Source: Sipunculus nudus (lineage: Eukaryota > Annelida > Sipuncula > Golfingiida > Sipunculidae). From it: a stretch of 64,000 bases of DNA. The translations under genes were made by a program, and so were the position numbers. The stretch lies in assembly GCA_026874595.1 (NCBI GenBank), contig CM049313.1:13449508-13513507 (forward strand), written 5' to 3'. Shown piece by piece: positions 44,336 to 56,926 of the stretch. Position 1 is the stretch's first letter; the number at the start of each line of letters is the position of its first letter. Under the pieces are notes generated by a model that saw only the letters and a list, made by a program, of their open reading frames with translations, searched no databases and was not told the origin of the DNA.

Positions 44336-46556
44336 GTTTTAATAATTCTTATCTTTAAGTCCTATCAGTGTATATCATTATTCTTCATTGTTTGTTTTGT
44401 GTGTTTATGGAGAACAGTTAAGTCATGTCTTATGGATCTCATAAAACTCGTCTTTGGGATATTACAAGTACAAGGATGTACTGAAAATAACTTTTCATGA
44501 TTTATATTTGTAAAAGTCGGGAATGTTAGGAATGTTACTCCATATATCTCAGGGCATGAAAAGTGGTTAACTGTTCTGTTTCATTTTCTGCCAAATATTC
44601 CATTACTAGATTTATAATTTTAAAATCTGACCAGCTTTTCTAAAATATTCTCACATAATTCTGGGTCATTAATTACAAAATGGGTTTACAGTGTTTCCCT
44701 AATAAGATAGAATGTCTGGTCAAGAAGACAAAAGATATTATATTTTGGCAAGGGTTGATTGCAGTTTAAATGTACTGCAAGTGTAATGGTAGGTGGCAGA
44801 TTCCATGGCTCAAAATGGGACAGTATTGCATCCTTTTATTTCATGACATGGTGTCAGATCTGAACCTCAAAGGGTCCAGTGCATTTACAGACCAAACAAT
44901 CTTTGTTTTGACATACAAGACCCCAGTCATCTTCATGCAAGGCCAAGCCCAGAGTCCTTGAGAGAGTCCAAGATAGGTCTGTTGTATAAAAGCACATCAG
45001 TTTATGTTGATATCTTGTTTTAGCAGATGATGCAAAACAAAACTGCATCGAAAACTTTGAGATGTACCAGAATTATTTTTCTTTCTGATAAATGTCACCA
45101 ATCTGACTCAGTTTTTGGTATCTTTATCACCATTTGGTTGTTTTTAAAAGCCCTGTTTATTATAGAGCTAATGTTATGCATGATTTGATGTGTGTGGTTC
45201 GGCTAAAAAAATTGATTTTATGCTCCATTTTTTACCTTCTTAACTTATGAAATGCCACTTTCCCCACCTCAAGTCCAATGTTGTAGTGAGTGTTTTTGAC
45301 CAAGGTTACGGTAAGCTGAATGTTATTTTGTATATCTGTGAAAAGTTTTCATTACAGTTACCATTTATGTGGTAAGTATTTTAACATGTGATACTGTGAT
45401 TTTGAAATACCCATAAGCAGGTTAACAGTGGTTTCACTTTCCTTTTAACGATGTAGATATGTTCTGTAAAATGCATTAGTGCTTTATTGACTGCGCAACT
45501 TATCAGGTGAAAAAAGTCAGTGCTAAAAATGGCACAGGTTACCCTATTTGGCCAAATGACTTTATTACATGAACACTTCTGATGTTATTCTATAAACTAA
45601 TAAAAAAAAAAATTTATTCATAGTTTCCAGCTGTTTGGCTAGTGTCCCTTAGAGTTAACAAGTTCAGATGTTGATATAGTGTCCTAGAGTATCAGTTGAG
45701 CATTGAAGTTTCGAAACTGGCATTTTAATAACTATTATTCCCAAACCCTTGTGCAGTGAAAGAATATTTACACGAAATATTAATTAAATTTCAATTTTAT
45801 GTTATAACCACTTAAACGTGTCCAGTGATAACATCAGAAAGATCAGTGTTTTACATACAACCAAATTTTGGATTGTGGCAACTTCCATCCAGTCTTTGGC
45901 CACTTCTTGATGGTACCAGTATTCAGTTTCATTCTGAATACTTGGACCTGTCAGTACTGTTAAATTTAGGAGATCTACTCTGGGTTAATTTGTCAAATCT
46001 TTATATAAACAGCTGCAATTTGACTTACTGTGATTGGTAGTTACTTTCAGGCAGAGAGTCTATTAGACAAATTGTAGTACTTAAAAATAAAGGTCTTGCT
46101 TTATAAAGGGACTAAATTTGACGGTTCTGGTATATTAGTTTGAAAGGTCAGCATTGGTGTACCTGGTCTGGTGACAGCCCAGGTATCCCCTCTCAGTGTA
46201 ATGGTCATTGGACCTGTGGCCTGTACATCGTCATGTATATGTTTGATATAGCCTGTACATCACTGTGATCTCTAGGTCAATGTTCATGTCATGCACAGAC
46301 ATAGTCACTGGGTGTAATAAGTATATACACATGCATGCTGGTGAACTCGGTATGAATGACCATGGCCTAGCTGTAGGTAACGCAGGAATGTGTAGGCGTG
46401 AAACACACCCACAATGCCTGGTATGAATCTGATGCGTATGTATGACAGTTCTATGGTGAAGCTGTGGAAAACACCTGTGCAAAAACAGGCATGTAGACCT
46501 GACTCCGCAGCCTCTGGGATGTTACTAAAGACTTCCAAGTTGTCAGGAAGAAAAAA

Positions 46557-46754
46557 ACAGGCATACAGACTGTGATACAGCACACATGATGATTTGATAT
46601 GTTTGTTCTGTAGTTGAACTACTTAATGCTTGTCCTGTGATTTGAGAGAGAGTATTTTGTGTGATTGTTCTAATCGTCATTGAATTAGTTTGATGAAATG
46701 TGTTCCATAACTCTGACAAAAGATGGTGTTTCAGGGTGTACAAAAAACCCACTT
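46557..46754. repeat. Dispersed repeat, unoccupied copy
   Basis: Aligns with 37918-37975 joined to 38363-38517. At the MITE position it reads TGTAGTTGAACTACTTAATG, with TTGA (46614-46617) where the other copy has its TTAA target, and no insertion. It therefore acts as a natural empty-site control. Confidence 0.8.
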
Positions 46755-47085
46755 TTAATGTTCCTGGAGTAGCTCACCAATGCCATGTTTCTTTTACGTG
46801 TTACAGCCTGCTCTGTTTTATGATAGACTGGTACCCCTACATCACTGCAGATGTATCATGTACCCTGGCATCTGTTAATTCTGTTCACCATTAAATTCGT
46901 TAATAAAGGTATTGACCTTCCAGCTTATCATGGTGTGAGCTTTTACAAGTTTGAACATGCTCCACCTTTTTTTCAGTTTGGTCAAAAGTGACAGAAAGTG
47001 TATGTAACTTGTCAAATCTCCTGTTACATAAGGGGTGCATATTTGTCAAATTGACCAGCATTATAGATTATGAAATTTGATGGCT

Positions 47086-47398
47086 CAATGGTGGATCCAG
47101 AGGACCCCCCCACCTGCCCCCCAGAGCTGTTACACAGCTTTGGTTTTTGCTCCATTAATTATGATAGCATCCAAATATTACTATACTGAGAGAGGCTTTT
47201 CTTCTTTGCATTCAGCTTTTTCATAGGCTGAAAATACATTACATATAATATAATACGTAATAATAATAATAGAATATGTACAGACCCCCCAAAAAATACA
47301 AGCACATTTTAAGTAATTATTTATTCTTATTACACATCAACCACTAACCCAGTATTAGTGCCCCCCTTTTTATGAATTTCTGGATCTGCCACTGTTGA
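47086..47398. mobile_element. MITE-like element with GTGG-GATCCAG ends
   Basis: The left end CAATGGTGGATCCAGAGG and the right end, read in reverse as CAACAGTGGCAGATCCAGAA, are imperfect terminal inverted repeats about 313 bp apart, followed internally by C-rich/G-rich runs on each side. No ORF. The target duplication is not clear. Confidence 0.45.
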
Positions 47399-47555
47399 TG
47401 TACCATCACAGAGGGAACCTTGGTGACTCTCATTGTTTAATCATATGTAAGTAACTAACCTGAACAGCATCCTTTAAACAATATAGCTACAGGATTACTC
47501 CTGGGATTATGTATCAGCTTTAAGACCTAAAAATTTTTTTTTATGTATATTTGTC

Positions 47556-47557
<2 letters not shown>

Positions 47558-47589
<32 letters not shown>

Positions 47590-47590
47590 C
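47558..47590. repeat. (TA)n microsatellite
   Basis: Short, slightly interrupted TA tract in lamin intron 1. Confidence 0.85.
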
Positions 47591-50500
47591 ATTTATATAT
47601 TATCAAATTAGATGAATAAACTTATTTCTTATTCCCTTTTTGCCAGATTTAACCGTATCTTGATTCATTAAAAGAAAAGTTGCTGTGTTCCAAACAAAAA
47701 TAAAAGTAACCAACCCAAAAAATCATGTAGGAGGCAAAGCCACCAAAGTTTTCTGATTGTCAAGTATTGTTGTGTGTTTTGAAAGACTGTTTTTATATAC
47801 ATTGCTTTTTATCAAGTCAAGATTGATTCGGTAATATAAACTTAAATATAATTTTGACATATTTTTGAAAATTGGTCGCTGTTAACAAGAAGATAGAATT
47901 ACATTTATTAAACTGATTACATGGTTACAAAGCCAGAAGGGATAAGGTAATCCTGATGTCAAGGAAGTGAACTCTGGTGAGGTCTCAGATTAATATGGTC
48001 AACACATATCACTTATCAGGAAATACATGACAACCCAGGAATAACCACATCCTTGGTTCAAGCCTCACTGTTATGAAATGTAAACATCAAGGGTCTGATG
48101 CTTTGAAAATCAACAACTTGTGTACTTAGCTTGGTCCACTCCCTGCTTTAGCAGTCTGTGATGTCATATTGCACCAACCGGGGTATTCATTGCAATTTTA
48201 AGAATTTATATATATTTGAGAGATTTGGCTATTTCATCCTGAATCTAAATGGAGAACACAAAATAAGAAATACTGTACAAATAGTTGTCCAGCCTTTGTA
48301 CACCTTTTTGTCATAATTTTAGGCACAACTGAATCAGAACAAGGTGTTTTGTTCAGGAAGAATGCAGCCAACATACTTTAGACTGGTATCCTGTTATAAA
48401 CTCTGACCTAAGTATAAGCTAAGTGCTGGTATGCATTTAAATGACTTATTCATCACCTGAGAGGTAATAAGAAACTTGGGCATTCATTTTTAAAGGCATC
48501 AAATGTGGCCATCTTTTATTATTGATAGGCTCTGACCATCTTTGTTTTCTGTGCAATACTGATTCAGAATAATCTGAAAGTTGTTTGGTTCACTGTATCA
48601 TTCAATAATGATAGTATTATTCAGTTAGACTGTATATCAATTTGTGTAAGAGCAATCAATAATCATATTGAACCAAGTCAGAGCGGCCAATTGTCACCTT
48701 GAACCTTACATTAGATGATCCATCAATAATTGTGGTGGTCTGTGTGCATTGATCAATATCATGCAGTGACCAGTCTTGTCCAGCACAGTTCCATATGCAG
48801 GACTGGGTCACACATCATTCTAGTTGAGAATGTTCTTAAATACATAAATATTGCAGGGACATTTAAGTTGGTCTGATAGTCACAGGTGCTTAGTGCTCCC
48901 CTGCTTGGTAACTGTTGCTGATGACCTGGTGACACCAGGCTGTGAGTCCTGACTGTGATGCCAGTTTCCATGGTTTCTGTTTCAGCAGCTGTGGGTCTGA
49001 TTCACTTACTCCTGCCCTGTTTATGATTGTCCCCCAGCCAGATCAATAGCCTGGGGTTAGTGACCATGTGGCCAGCGGGCTCCTGCACAGGTGACTGGCA
49101 GACATGTATGACCAGGCAGATGTTGAGGCTTGCCACAAACAGTTATCAGATCAGTTATATTCATTTCTTATCAGATCAGTTTGTGTTCATTTCCATCAAA
49201 CCTAGATTAAATTATCACCATGAAAATACCAATTATCAGGGTAAGAACTTTCAGGTCCACACACATTTAGATACCTCCAGGAGCAAAACAAAGCAAAATA
49301 TAAGTGTGGATGTCAATGATGAATTGCTGAATGCATTTGGATTTAGTATATGGCCTGAGAATAATGGGGGACCTGAGCATCGATTCAGTAATTGATTCTT
49401 TACTTTTGATTCAATTTTTACTGAAGTAAGGTTCAGACTTTTTAATAATTAAAAGCAGTTTTACCAAAAGGTATGTTGGTAATTTCAGCAAATAAAAGAA
49501 AATTTTAGCTCTCCCTCTGTTTGTTGCTGTCATGTTTGTTTCTATGCTAGAGGAGTGGTCCACTAGCAAAGGTTTAAATTAGATCGAGGGCACATACGAG
49601 ATAAAGAGCTTTAACACCGCTAGCTGGTCTATCTTGTTTGAGAGCTCACAGAGGATTTCAGGATGTTACATACAGATAAGTAATCAAGAAGAATATATTC
49701 AGAGGTTTATAAATAATTAAAATTTAATTGAGGGCTTTCAGATCAGTGCAGCGATTCTTCAGTGTATTGTTACGTCTCTAATTGGCTTTACAAACCCACG
49801 TGATAAACAAAATAATTCTGGCCTAATTGTCTTATTAAAGTCAGTAAAATGGTTAAATGTATTCATTTATACCATGCTTACACTTAATTCACATAATGCT
49901 CAGCTACTTAGTCACAATGTTTTTCAATCATGGGAGATGTGTGACTGTAGTAATACAGGCTCTTTAACCTGTTTGTGCACCCTCAGTACCCATGATAAAT
50001 GATAAAGCTTGAGGAAATCACTGACTTAATGAATTAAAAACTTGTAGCTTGAATCCAGGTAAACCACAGTGGTGTACCACAGGTTACTATATAGGTATAC
50101 CCGAAGTGCTTTATGTAAAAAAAAATAAAGCATTGTGGGAGCATTATTAATGTATCAGCATGTTTAAACATATTGTGTGTGTAGAATCACGGAGTGGGAT
50201 TTAAATACACAAGTTCTCCAGGACGACTTCACGCCCTGTCAGGGTTTCCCAGCAGACAGGCATGCACTGAATGTTAACACAACTGATTGTTTCATAATGG
50301 TGGGTTGTCAATTTATTGAAACAGGGATCTGTAATAAAAAGCTGTAAATAAACAGAAGAGGTCAGGTTTGACATGAACTTGTCCATGCATGAGGCTGGTA
50401 GTGATGATGGTATTAAACCATCCCGATTTTGACCTGAACTCTCATGTTAAACAGAATATTATCAGGGATTTACAAACACTTGATCATCCACCAGAGATAC

Positions 50501-53500
50501 AGCCACCCATACATAACTCTTGTGGGGTTAATTATGAGGGTGCGTGCTGTTACTTGTGATAGTGATCTGATATGGTGGTTTAAAGGGGAGCCCAGGCTCA
50601 GTAGTACTATAATGAGTATAATATATAGAGTTTTATGTGTAGGAGCCTGACCTGGTCATGGTATGAGTAGATCTTGTAGTACTATAAGGGTTATTGTACA
50701 CTTTTTAAAAATTGTTGTATATTATGTATGTAGGTCGTGCAGTATTAAGTAGCTTGAGAGTGTAGGCATATCCCTCTTGTGGACGGGTAGTTATACGTTT
50801 ACGCCCACTGGAATGTATGGTATGGTCCTTGTTGTGTTACAGTCGGGGATAAAACTGGGAATAATAATACCAGGGTTAAATGTTGCTATTCGGGGCTGAC
50901 TTATCCAAGGGCTCATAGTAAGGCTGTTAAAGTTCTATCGGTTATCAGAACCCATATATATATTGTTATAGCATGGTATAACAATATTTGCATTTACTGA
51001 GTCCATTCCTTTTCAGGTGTGGCAAAGTTAATCAACTGCTTGGCCTTTTGAATGCTAAATCATTGATTTTGGATCATTTCTACAGTTTCCCGGTTTCAGT
51101 CTCATTAGCAACAGCAGAAACATTAACATTAATTTTGTATGGATATTATATGGGTGAGCACAATGGTCATAAACAAAAACACAGGTTGCTTGTCTGGGTG
51201 ATCAATTAAAAGATAATCACACCTGACACTCAGCACTTCAGCAAGTAAGAGGCACATTGTTTAAATCCTGGCTGTTGCTGTGGTTTATACAAATGACATT
51301 ATGTGGTGGTCACCTAGCTTCCAAATATTAAATACTGAATGGGCAGTTATGTCAGTGTTATATATAACTTAAATGCCTGTGTTATGATTCAGACACAGGG
51401 CATGCTTTATCTTTTATAATCATACTAGACAGTGTCCTAAATTTGTAAACAATGCTGAGGATATCACAGTCACAGAGTTAATGCTATCAGTGAAATTTAT
51501 TGTGCAAGACTGGTAATGAGGGAACACATTTATTTGTCTTATTGAAACTGGACGTGAATTAGAAAAGAAAAGTGGAAATATACATGAATAAGACCCTCAG
51601 TGTTAACAACATACATGTTTGTACATTGTATGGACCAGAAAGCATCAAGTCTGTATTCTAATATATTGGAAACCTTGATTCAAGAAATAAGTTCATGATC
51701 ATTTAAGTGGTTTGAGCCATTTTTCTCTCCCAAATGACGTGGCTGGTAAAGTGCCAAAAGCTAAAATAGCATTGAAACAAGGTGCAAATTGGTTTAATGA
51801 GTAAAAACAAAATTAAAGCTACCCTTTTATATCTTTTGCTGCCCTCTCCAAAGTCCAGATATTTTATCATTAGAATATTCTGTTAATTAGTAGACATCAA
51901 TCAACAAATAAATGGTGTGAATAAATCATAATAAAACACTTGATTAAATCACCACAGAAATACATGCTAAATGCTGCTTTGTTAATTTTGTGTGTTGTTA
52001 ACACAGTATTCAAACCACAGGAAGTGTACATACATATTGAGGGAAAGAAAAATGTGTCCCATAGATCTTTAGCCCCGTTGGATACAGTATATACCTGTAG
52101 TTGGTCAGATCACTCAGGTGGACAGTTTATATGTCACGCTCTGGTGCCTTTTATTTGTCCTGCCTGGCTCCATGACAGGGTGGTCTGCTGAGATCAAGAT
52201 CCTCTCTTTGATGTATTCACTAGTAGATCCCTGCAGGTGGCTACACCTGGCATAAATTATATACAAGTACTGAGTATACACCACAGATGACAGGATGTGT
52301 GCTTCTCTTTTCGGTCATTTTGTTCCCATCCCTGAAGGGGGCTGTACTTTCTATAAATGGTGTATAAAGTATTTTCTTTAGCATTATAACATGGGAAATT
52401 TATTACGAGCACTGCCTGAGATATTATCTTTATTTAGTGGTTGCATTTGGACAATTTTGAATTTCGTAAAAACGAAAAGGAGAAATTATTTAAGTGTTTG
52501 GATAAAAAGTTGAATTTTCATGTCTGGAACATTTTTACTGTTTTGCCTGTGTCCAGAAACATTTTAAAATGAGCTTTTTACTGGAAGTTGTGTAATATCA
52601 TCAAGTCTTTGGTAAGAACCAGGTGTTTTCTTAAGGTTACAAATGCAGACCTGGCTTATTATTAGGAATGAGGCTGGGGCTTGGGTATCCATCAATGGAA
52701 ACAAGCCTGTTGCAGTCATTCACAACAAGGTCAGGAGTTTTACCTTGAAAGAAAAAAACAGAAAGTAGATATACTTTATATAAAATTAAGTGTTATCCAA
52801 TGAAATTGTCTTTATCTTGGATTAATTTCATGTAATTTATTTAAAGCATTTCTACTGTGAGAGGATATCCGGACGCGGAGCTGTGGCTCTGACACTTCTC
52901 CATTTACTTGTTCATTGGAGCTTATAATTATACCTGCATAGTATTGACCTGGTTTTGTGCGAGGGTACCATGTGGGAATTGGTTCTGTTTTACATAAATG
53001 GCGCTTTTTTGCATATCAAGGATTTTTAGCTCATGACGTGTATTGGATTTCAGCAGTAATTGTGATTGTTATCAAATTACAGCTATATGGTGAACGGAAA
53101 CCAGCCAGTATATATATATGTATCACAGCCCATATTTAATGTAATAAAACACATGCAAGTTCACACTGGTGTCTATTTGTCATGGCATCTTCTAAATACC
53201 ACTTAAATTCTGTGATGGCTAATGGTTATCAACACAATTGGGAATATAATGAATTCCCTTTAACTTGAAAAAAGTACATCTCAGCCATTATAAGTCCATA
53301 ATCCCATTATTTTTGGCATGTTAAATCCCTCTCAGGTTGATCAACATTCCATCCTTAAAAAATACAGAAAGTTGTGTCAAATATGCTAGATTTATTGTAT
53401 GTCAAAGTATATGGACTCCATCTTTTCACATAATCATTGGACACCATGATTTTGGATATTTTACTGGACATCTTAAATTTTCAGGTTTTATGTTTTCAAC

Positions 53501-53773
53501 CAAGATTGTCCTCGTGTTCTTCAGTTACATTTCTATTAATAGCACATCTAGTGGTTCTGCATGTTGGGAGTTTGGAATTGAATGTATGAAGTATTATATA
53601 TATTTTAATATATTATTTAATAATCATTATATATATATTATAATAAGTAATATAATATTATTATAAGCTGCATGTATACATATGTTCTGTGATAATAATG
53701 CAAGTTGTGGAACTGTCTATAACCAGCTGATGTTAGCAGCACTATTGATACATTTCGATGTTTTCTTTAACAG

Positions 53774-53906
53774 ATACAAGAAGCGAGATGCTGAAGCCAA
53801 GGCGTTAGACAGAAAGCTCCTGGCAGCGGAGGCTCAAGTAAATGATCTGCAGACTCGTCTCAGTGACGCCGTCAACCAGCGCAAGTACTGGGAGGATGAG
53901 TACAAT
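53774..53906 (+). CDS. Lamin exon 2 (coil 1B)
   Basis: The 133-bp exon follows TTTAACAG and ends before GTAAGT. It completes codon 137 and encodes through residue 181, starting YKKRDAEAKALDRKLLAAEA and continuing with DLQTRLSDAVNQRKYWEDEY, coiled-coil sequence matching lamin coil 1B. The phase (2 in, 0 out) joins exon 1 and exon 3 without a break. Its 3' border lies eight codons upstream of the equivalent border in human LMNA as I recall that gene. Confidence 0.95.
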
Positions 53907-55218
53907 GTAAGTTAAATGAGACATGTTATGCTTGTTTTAAAATGTTCAGTGTTTATATTTCAATGTGTACATTGTCTTAAAAAAAGTTTTTTGATATCTA
54001 AAATATGAGCATGTGATGAGTTTTGCTGTGTTAAACACAGGTCAATAAAAATATCATAGTTGCACAGAAGGTAAAAAAAGTACATTTGTACTGCAGTGGA
54101 TATAATTATGTATGTTTTAATAATGGCTGGATTGATGGATCAGTAGTTGAAATTAAATAAAGTTCAGAGGCCAGTACATTAATCAATTGCTGATATGCTT
54201 TTAGGCGAGCCATGTCCTAATCCACAATATTGACACATCATTGTTCCCTCTCAGTTCTATGGATTGGATTTTTGTTTAACAGTAAATATTGATACTTCTA
54301 TATTAAATATTGGAGTCTCAGTGTCAATTATGGTATCAGTACTTATGTTTTGTGTACATATTTATGTTTTCAGTTTACTGGAAAGGTCAGGTTTTGATCA
54401 TTTTGTTCAGTATTGCTTCTTCAAATTTCCAGTTTTCATTGCTCAAGAGGTTTGTGTGGATAGTCAGCAATATTGTACCAGTGTCTATTGCCCCTGGTAG
54501 TGTTAACCCTTTGAGTGCCAATATTTATTTAGCACACAGTGGAGCTCAACTTAGCACTGTTGATTCAATATGAGGATAAACACAAGTCTTATCCGTAAGC
54601 TCCTTAGTGTGGACAATAATGACCTTGGCTTTGCAATCGACAAGCAGTTCCATTCAATGAACTTCCAATATAAAATGTGACAATAAAAAAATCTCTAAAA
54701 GCTGCATTATCTGCAATTGGAAGGCAGCTTTTAAATGCTCCAGATCAAAATTGTACTGCAAAATATGCTATTTTCTTCTAGATGATTCCTTGAATCTTGT
54801 GCCATACTTATTTTTAAAGATGTGTACTTAAGGCCTTTTGGTTTGGCCCTTTTATTTAGGGTTAGGATGTCTGAGACACAATATATTCTTGTATCTAGTA
54901 TTCTGACACACTAATGCTATGTTGAAACAAATATAATATTATATATTTATAACATCAAATATAGGTACCTGATTTTCTCTGAAAATTTAGTTAAAATTTT
55001 AATATATGTTAGGCATATTTTTAAATGAGCAGGGTATGCAGCCCGGCTTTATTTTAAATCTTTTTACCACTGGTTATTTAGTAAACTTCTTAATCCATTT
55101 TAATTTCAGTCCTTTCTTGTGGTTTGGGTATCTCTTCTGACTGGGATATATACAGATGAGCTGCTAAGTGGTCACAGAAAACTTTAGGTGTGTAATTGTC
55201 ATATTTGTATTTTAACAG

Positions 55219-55368
55219 AAATTAAAGGTTGAGTTGCTGAATCTGGAGAAGGCTCACACATTATGCAAGAAACAGCTGGAGGACGAGACCGTGGCTCGAG
55301 TGGACCTGGAGAATCGTCTTCAGAGTCTGAAGGAGGAGCTGGCTTTCAAGAATCAGCTTCATGAGAAG
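55219..55368 (+). CDS. Lamin exon 3 (coil 1B)
   Basis: The 150-bp, phase-0 exon lies between TTTAACAG and GTGAGA. It encodes residues 182-231: KLKVELLNLEKAHTLCKKQL, then EDETVARVDLENRLQSLKEE and LAFKNQLHEK. The ENRLQ..KEEL..F.KN motif is diagnostic of lamin coil 1B, including the long form of this coil shared by lamins and protostome filament proteins. Exons 2 and 3 together total 283 bp, the same as the summed vertebrate lamin exons 2 and 3 as I recall them. Confidence 0.95.
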
Positions 55369-56300
55369 GTGAGAATACCAAAAACAGGAGGTTCAAGTAG
55401 GGTCCTGTAAATGTTCTAGGAAATCAAGAGGTGGTAGCTGTGTATATATCATATCCAACATACAAGTGAACCCTACCTTGAGTGGTACTCTAACAGTAGT
55501 AACTATTGTAGTTTCATATCAATCTAAATTTAAACGCTGGTAAATGCTTGCCATAACACAAAAATCAGAAAAAAATTAAGAGAGCGACAAACCAGTGCCC
55601 TGAAGAATGAACTTAGCCTAATGTCGTGTCCATAAGCAGCATTTATGTCAACTGTTAATATGTCGTTAGTGATTCAGGGTACGTTTCATCCACTGGAAAG
55701 ATTATAAATCATTGAAAATAGATGGACATTTACCAAAATGTGTTAGTTAAAAAAAGTTTTGTAATATGTAGATAGTACCACAACTAACAAGATTTAAAGT
55801 GACTTATTTCGTATTCATGCTTACTCTATCTGGAAATATTATATGTGTAAAAATAGTCACAACAAAGGTAGCAGATCTGGTTTTCCTTGACTTCTATTAC
55901 TTAGACTACTTGGCTGATTGATTTTATATCTTGCTGCACGTCCCATTACCACATCAACATATGTCAAAAGACTCATCATTTAAAGAGAGCCATAGCTGTT
56001 TATTGTGGCAGGATGTGGTCACAGGGAATGTAAGAGGGTTACAACAATGCTTAAAATGGTGGAAAATGGAGGCATAAAATACAGACTTGGCAGAACAAAA
56101 TAGGGGTCATGCCAGTGTGTTTTTGCCAGTCCCGTTCAATCAAAAGCCTAGGAGAAATGGCACTGCAATGTGCATTTCATTCAGGTGGAAAAACAAACCC
56201 AGATACTTTGGGTGATATTTCTGTGTATTTTTTGCATCTATGGAAATGCAAAGGGAAATACATCATTAGTCAGGTTGTTAAGCCTATAAACAACCAGAGC

Positions 56301-56430
56301 TAGTTAAACAAATGTATTGTCATAGTAATCTGTAAGTATTCTGAACTAGTTTAACAAATGTATTGTCATGGTAAACTATAAAAACTCTGAACTAGTTTAA
56401 CAAATGTATTGGCATAGTAATTTATAAATG
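56301..56430. repeat. 46-bp minisatellite, three units
   Basis: TAGTTTAACAAATGTATTGT..CATAGTAA..CTGAAC units begin at about 56301, 56347 and 56393 in lamin intron 3, with a period of 46 bp. Confidence 0.85.
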
Positions 56431-56890
56431 CCCGTCTTTAGCAGCAGTCAAACAAAAATGTCAACAAGCAAGTTTACAAAGTTAAGTCTCTCTGAAATTT
56501 TATTAATTATAACTTTAATTAATAATTTAAACCACTACCTATACATGAAAGACTCGCATTGGATTGTTATGTAATTGAACCTTGTATGAAGAAAGGCAGA
56601 CTTTCTAGCTGAAAGGCATAACTATTGAAATGGTTTTCTGTTTCCATCTGTTTTAAAGATTTGAGGAAGAAAAAAATGTGTATTAACTTAAAGAACAGTC
56701 AGTTTGCTTGACAATTTCATATTTTTAATAGGATTTCTGTAAATGTGAGCTTTTGGTAATCTCAATTAGTTTATGAATCTAAAATGATCAGTTTGTATTG
56801 CTAGGCTTTTAAACCACTTTAAATTATCTAAAAGTAGATCTGCTTTTGTTTGAGTAACATGAACATTTTGTTTATTGTTGATTCATAAAG

Positions 56891-56926
56891 CTACTACCTT
56901 CAACTAAACCAAAAGCAAAAGACGAG
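56891..56926 (+). other. Candidate 36-nt in-frame cassette microexon in lamin intron 3
   Basis: After ATTCATAAAG, 36 nt end at GACGAG|GTACGT, a good donor. Both neighbouring exons have phase-0 borders, so inclusion would insert exactly 12 residues (LLPSTKPKAKDE) after residue 231, inside coil 1B. The acceptor tract is only moderately pyrimidine-rich, and a Pro-containing insert would break the helix. No lamin isoform of this kind is known to me. It is either a rare alternative exon or chance. Confidence 0.2.

Larger units (their letters stand above)
40060..53773 (+). other. Lamin intron 1 (13.7 kb)
   Basis: Runs from GTAAGT at 40060 to TTTAACAG at 53773. It carries a G run (40221-40236), a tRNA-like SINE head (40497-40556), a large tandem-core element (41742-44335), a dispersed repeat (46557-46754), a MITE-like element (47086-47398) and a TA tract (47558-47590). 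From about 47600 to 53760 I see no exon or structured repeat. Several ORFs of 60-120 codons, such as the one at 49027-49395, have no recognisable domain. A long first intron is a common place for enhancers, but none can be identified from sequence alone. Confidence 0.85.

Noticed and set aside
49027-49395. 122-codon ORF in lamin intron 1
   Set aside because: No recognisable domain, no splice or promoter context, and ordinary intron composition.
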